DNA from: Elusimicrobiota bacterium
GTDB taxonomy: Bacteria > Elusimicrobiota > Elusimicrobia > UBA1565 > UBA9628
Assembly: GCA_013044195.1 (NCBI GenBank)
Contig: JABEUV010000004.1
Coordinates: 1-40,897 of the forward strand
Direction of reading: 5' to 3'
Length of the DNA: 40,897 nucleotides
A model generated the notes under the pieces. That model saw only the letters and a program-made list of their open reading frames with translations, did no database searches and was not told the DNA's origin. Below, piece after piece: positions 39,878 through 40,897 of the stretch. The position numbers and the translations under genes were made by a program. The number at the start of each line of letters is the position of its first letter. The first letter of the stretch is position 1.

Positions 39878-40897
39878 AAAAACTTTGGCAGACGCGCGCG
39901 GACCTGGACGCCGCCGTCGAGGCCTACACCGTCGGCAACGACCCCGCGCTGGACTCCCGCCTTCTGCGCTATGAAGTCTACGGCTCCCTGGCGCACGCCG
40001 CCGGACTGACCGCCATCGGCGTGCTGACCAGCAAGGAATACGCCGCCCTGCGCAAAGAACTGACGCGCCTGCACGACAAGCCCGGGGCGTTTGCCGTCAC
40101 CCGCGCACAGGAAGACATCCACACCGCGGTCGAACAGCATCTGACCCGGCGCCTGGGCGAGATCGGCGCGAAAGTCCACGCCGGCCGCAGCCGCAACGAC
40201 CAGGTCCAGGTGAATTTGAGGCTGTATATAAAGGACCGCCTGCTGGCCCTGCACGCGCGCGCCGGAGAAGCCGCCGCCGCGTGGGCCGCGTTCGGCGCGC
40301 GCCGCCAAAACATCGTCATCCCCGGCTACTCGCACCTCCAGCGCGCGATGCCCACCACTTTGGGCCACTGGGCCGCTTCCCACGCCGAGGCCCTGCAGGA
40401 CGGACGGCGCGCCCTGCGCTTCGCCTTCGATGAGGCCGACGCCTGCCCGCTGGGCTCCGCCGCCGGCTACGGCGTCATGCTCCCCCTGCCGCGCGCGCGC
40501 GTGGCGCGCCTGCTGGGATTCTCCCGCGTTCAGCGCAACACCTTGCGCGTGCAATCCTCGCGGCCGCGCCTGGAAGCCGCGGTCCTGTCCTCGCTCTGCC
40601 TGCTGGCCCGCGACCTGGGCGTGCTGGCCTGGGACCTGTCGCTGTATTCCACGGCCGAGTTCGGCTTTCTGAAGCTTTCCGACTCCTTCACCACCGGCTC
40701 CAGCATCATGCCGCAGAAGAAAAACCCGGACGTGGTGGAGCTGACGCGCGCCCGCGCGGCGTTGTTTCCCGGCTGGCTGGCGCAGGTCCTGGCCGTAGGC
40801 GCCCTGCCCTCCGGCTATCACCGCGACTATCAACTCACCAAGGGCGTGCTGTTCTCCGCGCTGGATGAAGCGGAGCGCATGCTCGACATCGCCGCGC
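39874..40897 (+). CDS. argH: Argininosuccinate lyase (3' end outside window)
   Basis: The first 341 codons are present and run off the right edge. Family motifs include AQEDIHTAVEQ, HAGRSRNDQV, GYSHLQRAMPTTLGHW and the fumarase/lyase signature GSSIMPQKKNPD with the catalytic serine loop. It cleaves argininosuccinate to arginine and fumarate, the last step of the pathway. The start overlaps the argE stop by ATGA. Confidence 0.95.
   Translation, partial: MKKLWQTRADLDAAVEAYTVGNDPALDSRLLRYEVYGSLAHAAGLTAIGVLTSKEYAALRKELTRLHDKPGAFAVTRAQEDIHTAVEQHLTRRLGEIGAKVHAGRSRNDQVQVNLRLYIKDRLLALHARAGEAAAAWAAFGARRQNIVIPGYSHLQRAMPTTLGHWAASHAEALQDGRRALRFAFDEADACPLGSAAGYGVMLPLPRARVARLLGFSRVQRNTLRVQSSRPRLEAAVLSSLCLLARDLGVLAWDLSLYSTAEFGFLKLSDSFTTGSSIMPQKKNPDVVELTRARAALFPGWLAQVLAVGALPSGYHRDYQLTKGVLFSALDEAERMLDIAA

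Noticed and set aside
1-40897. CRISPR arrays, tRNA or rRNA genes
   Set aside because: No regularly spaced repeats, no tRNA cloverleaf with a TTCRA arm and no rRNA signature were noticed in any gap.

Overview
The window is a GC-rich bacterial chromosome segment, roughly two-thirds G+C by eye, with tightly packed genes, many 4-base ATGA/GTGA stop-start overlaps and no gap above about 210 bases outside the left edge. I read it as a Gram-negative, probably a free-living member of the Elusimicrobiota. Evidence for an outer membrane and periplasm is one outer-membrane barrel, two lipoproteins, a class A PBP and several exported proteins. The phylum is inferred from the style of the exported proteins (signal peptide followed by a long Ala/Pro/Val-rich leader) and the gene mix, and is not proven.

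Layout. 1-95: edge of what looks like a group II intron, minus strand, running out of the window. 221-5936: a very large exported protein with a zinc-peptidase motif, a CYTH-domain enzyme, an outer-membrane barrel and a HEAT-like protein. 6001-12573 (minus): two unusual multidomain fusions. One is an RlmN/Cfr-like radical SAM domain joined to an isochorismatase-type hydrolase. The other is a protein of about 1640 residues with the order signal peptide, HAD phosphatase, nucleotidyltransferase, MFS transporter, second HAD phosphatase. 12738-15312: an ECF sigma factor, its zinc anti-sigma factor and a membrane TPR protein in one overlapping operon. 15316-24038: two coupled lipoproteins, a REP-type (Y1) transposase, PBP1A, ComF, a soluble histidine kinase, a cytosine deaminase of the yeast type and a small exported basic helical protein. 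24245-27861: a secreted chymotrypsin-fold protease, an MFS exporter coupled to a MarR regulator, and a divergent hydrolase. 27921-31807: a SNF2 ATPase with a SWIM zinc-finger partner. 31844 to the right edge: argR-argG-X-argC-argD-argF'-argB-argE-argH.

The arginine operon is almost complete. Its carbamoyltransferase is the N-acylornithine type of Xanthomonas and Bacteroides, not ordinary OTCase. Carbamoylation therefore probably happens on acylornithine, and the M20 deacylase would then release citrulline. An unassigned P-loop protein is embedded between argG and argC. Two ARG-box-like palindromes, 20 bp centre to centre, overlie the promoter and start of argR, so the operon is probably arginine-repressed.

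Regulation. Three genes (transposase, comF and the small exported protein) have the same ECF-type promoter, GGAACTT-N15-CGTAT(A/G). An ECF sigma/anti-sigma pair is present in the window, but a direct link is only a hypothesis. Several genes have a -10 box just 6 to 8 nt before the start codon and no Shine-Dalgarno, which suggests common leaderless transcripts.

The strongest candidates for something undescribed are the HAD-NTase-MFS-HAD fusion, the radical SAM-isochorismatase fusion that lacks the RlmN resolving cysteine, and the P-loop protein of the arginine operon. No tRNA, rRNA or CRISPR array was seen.
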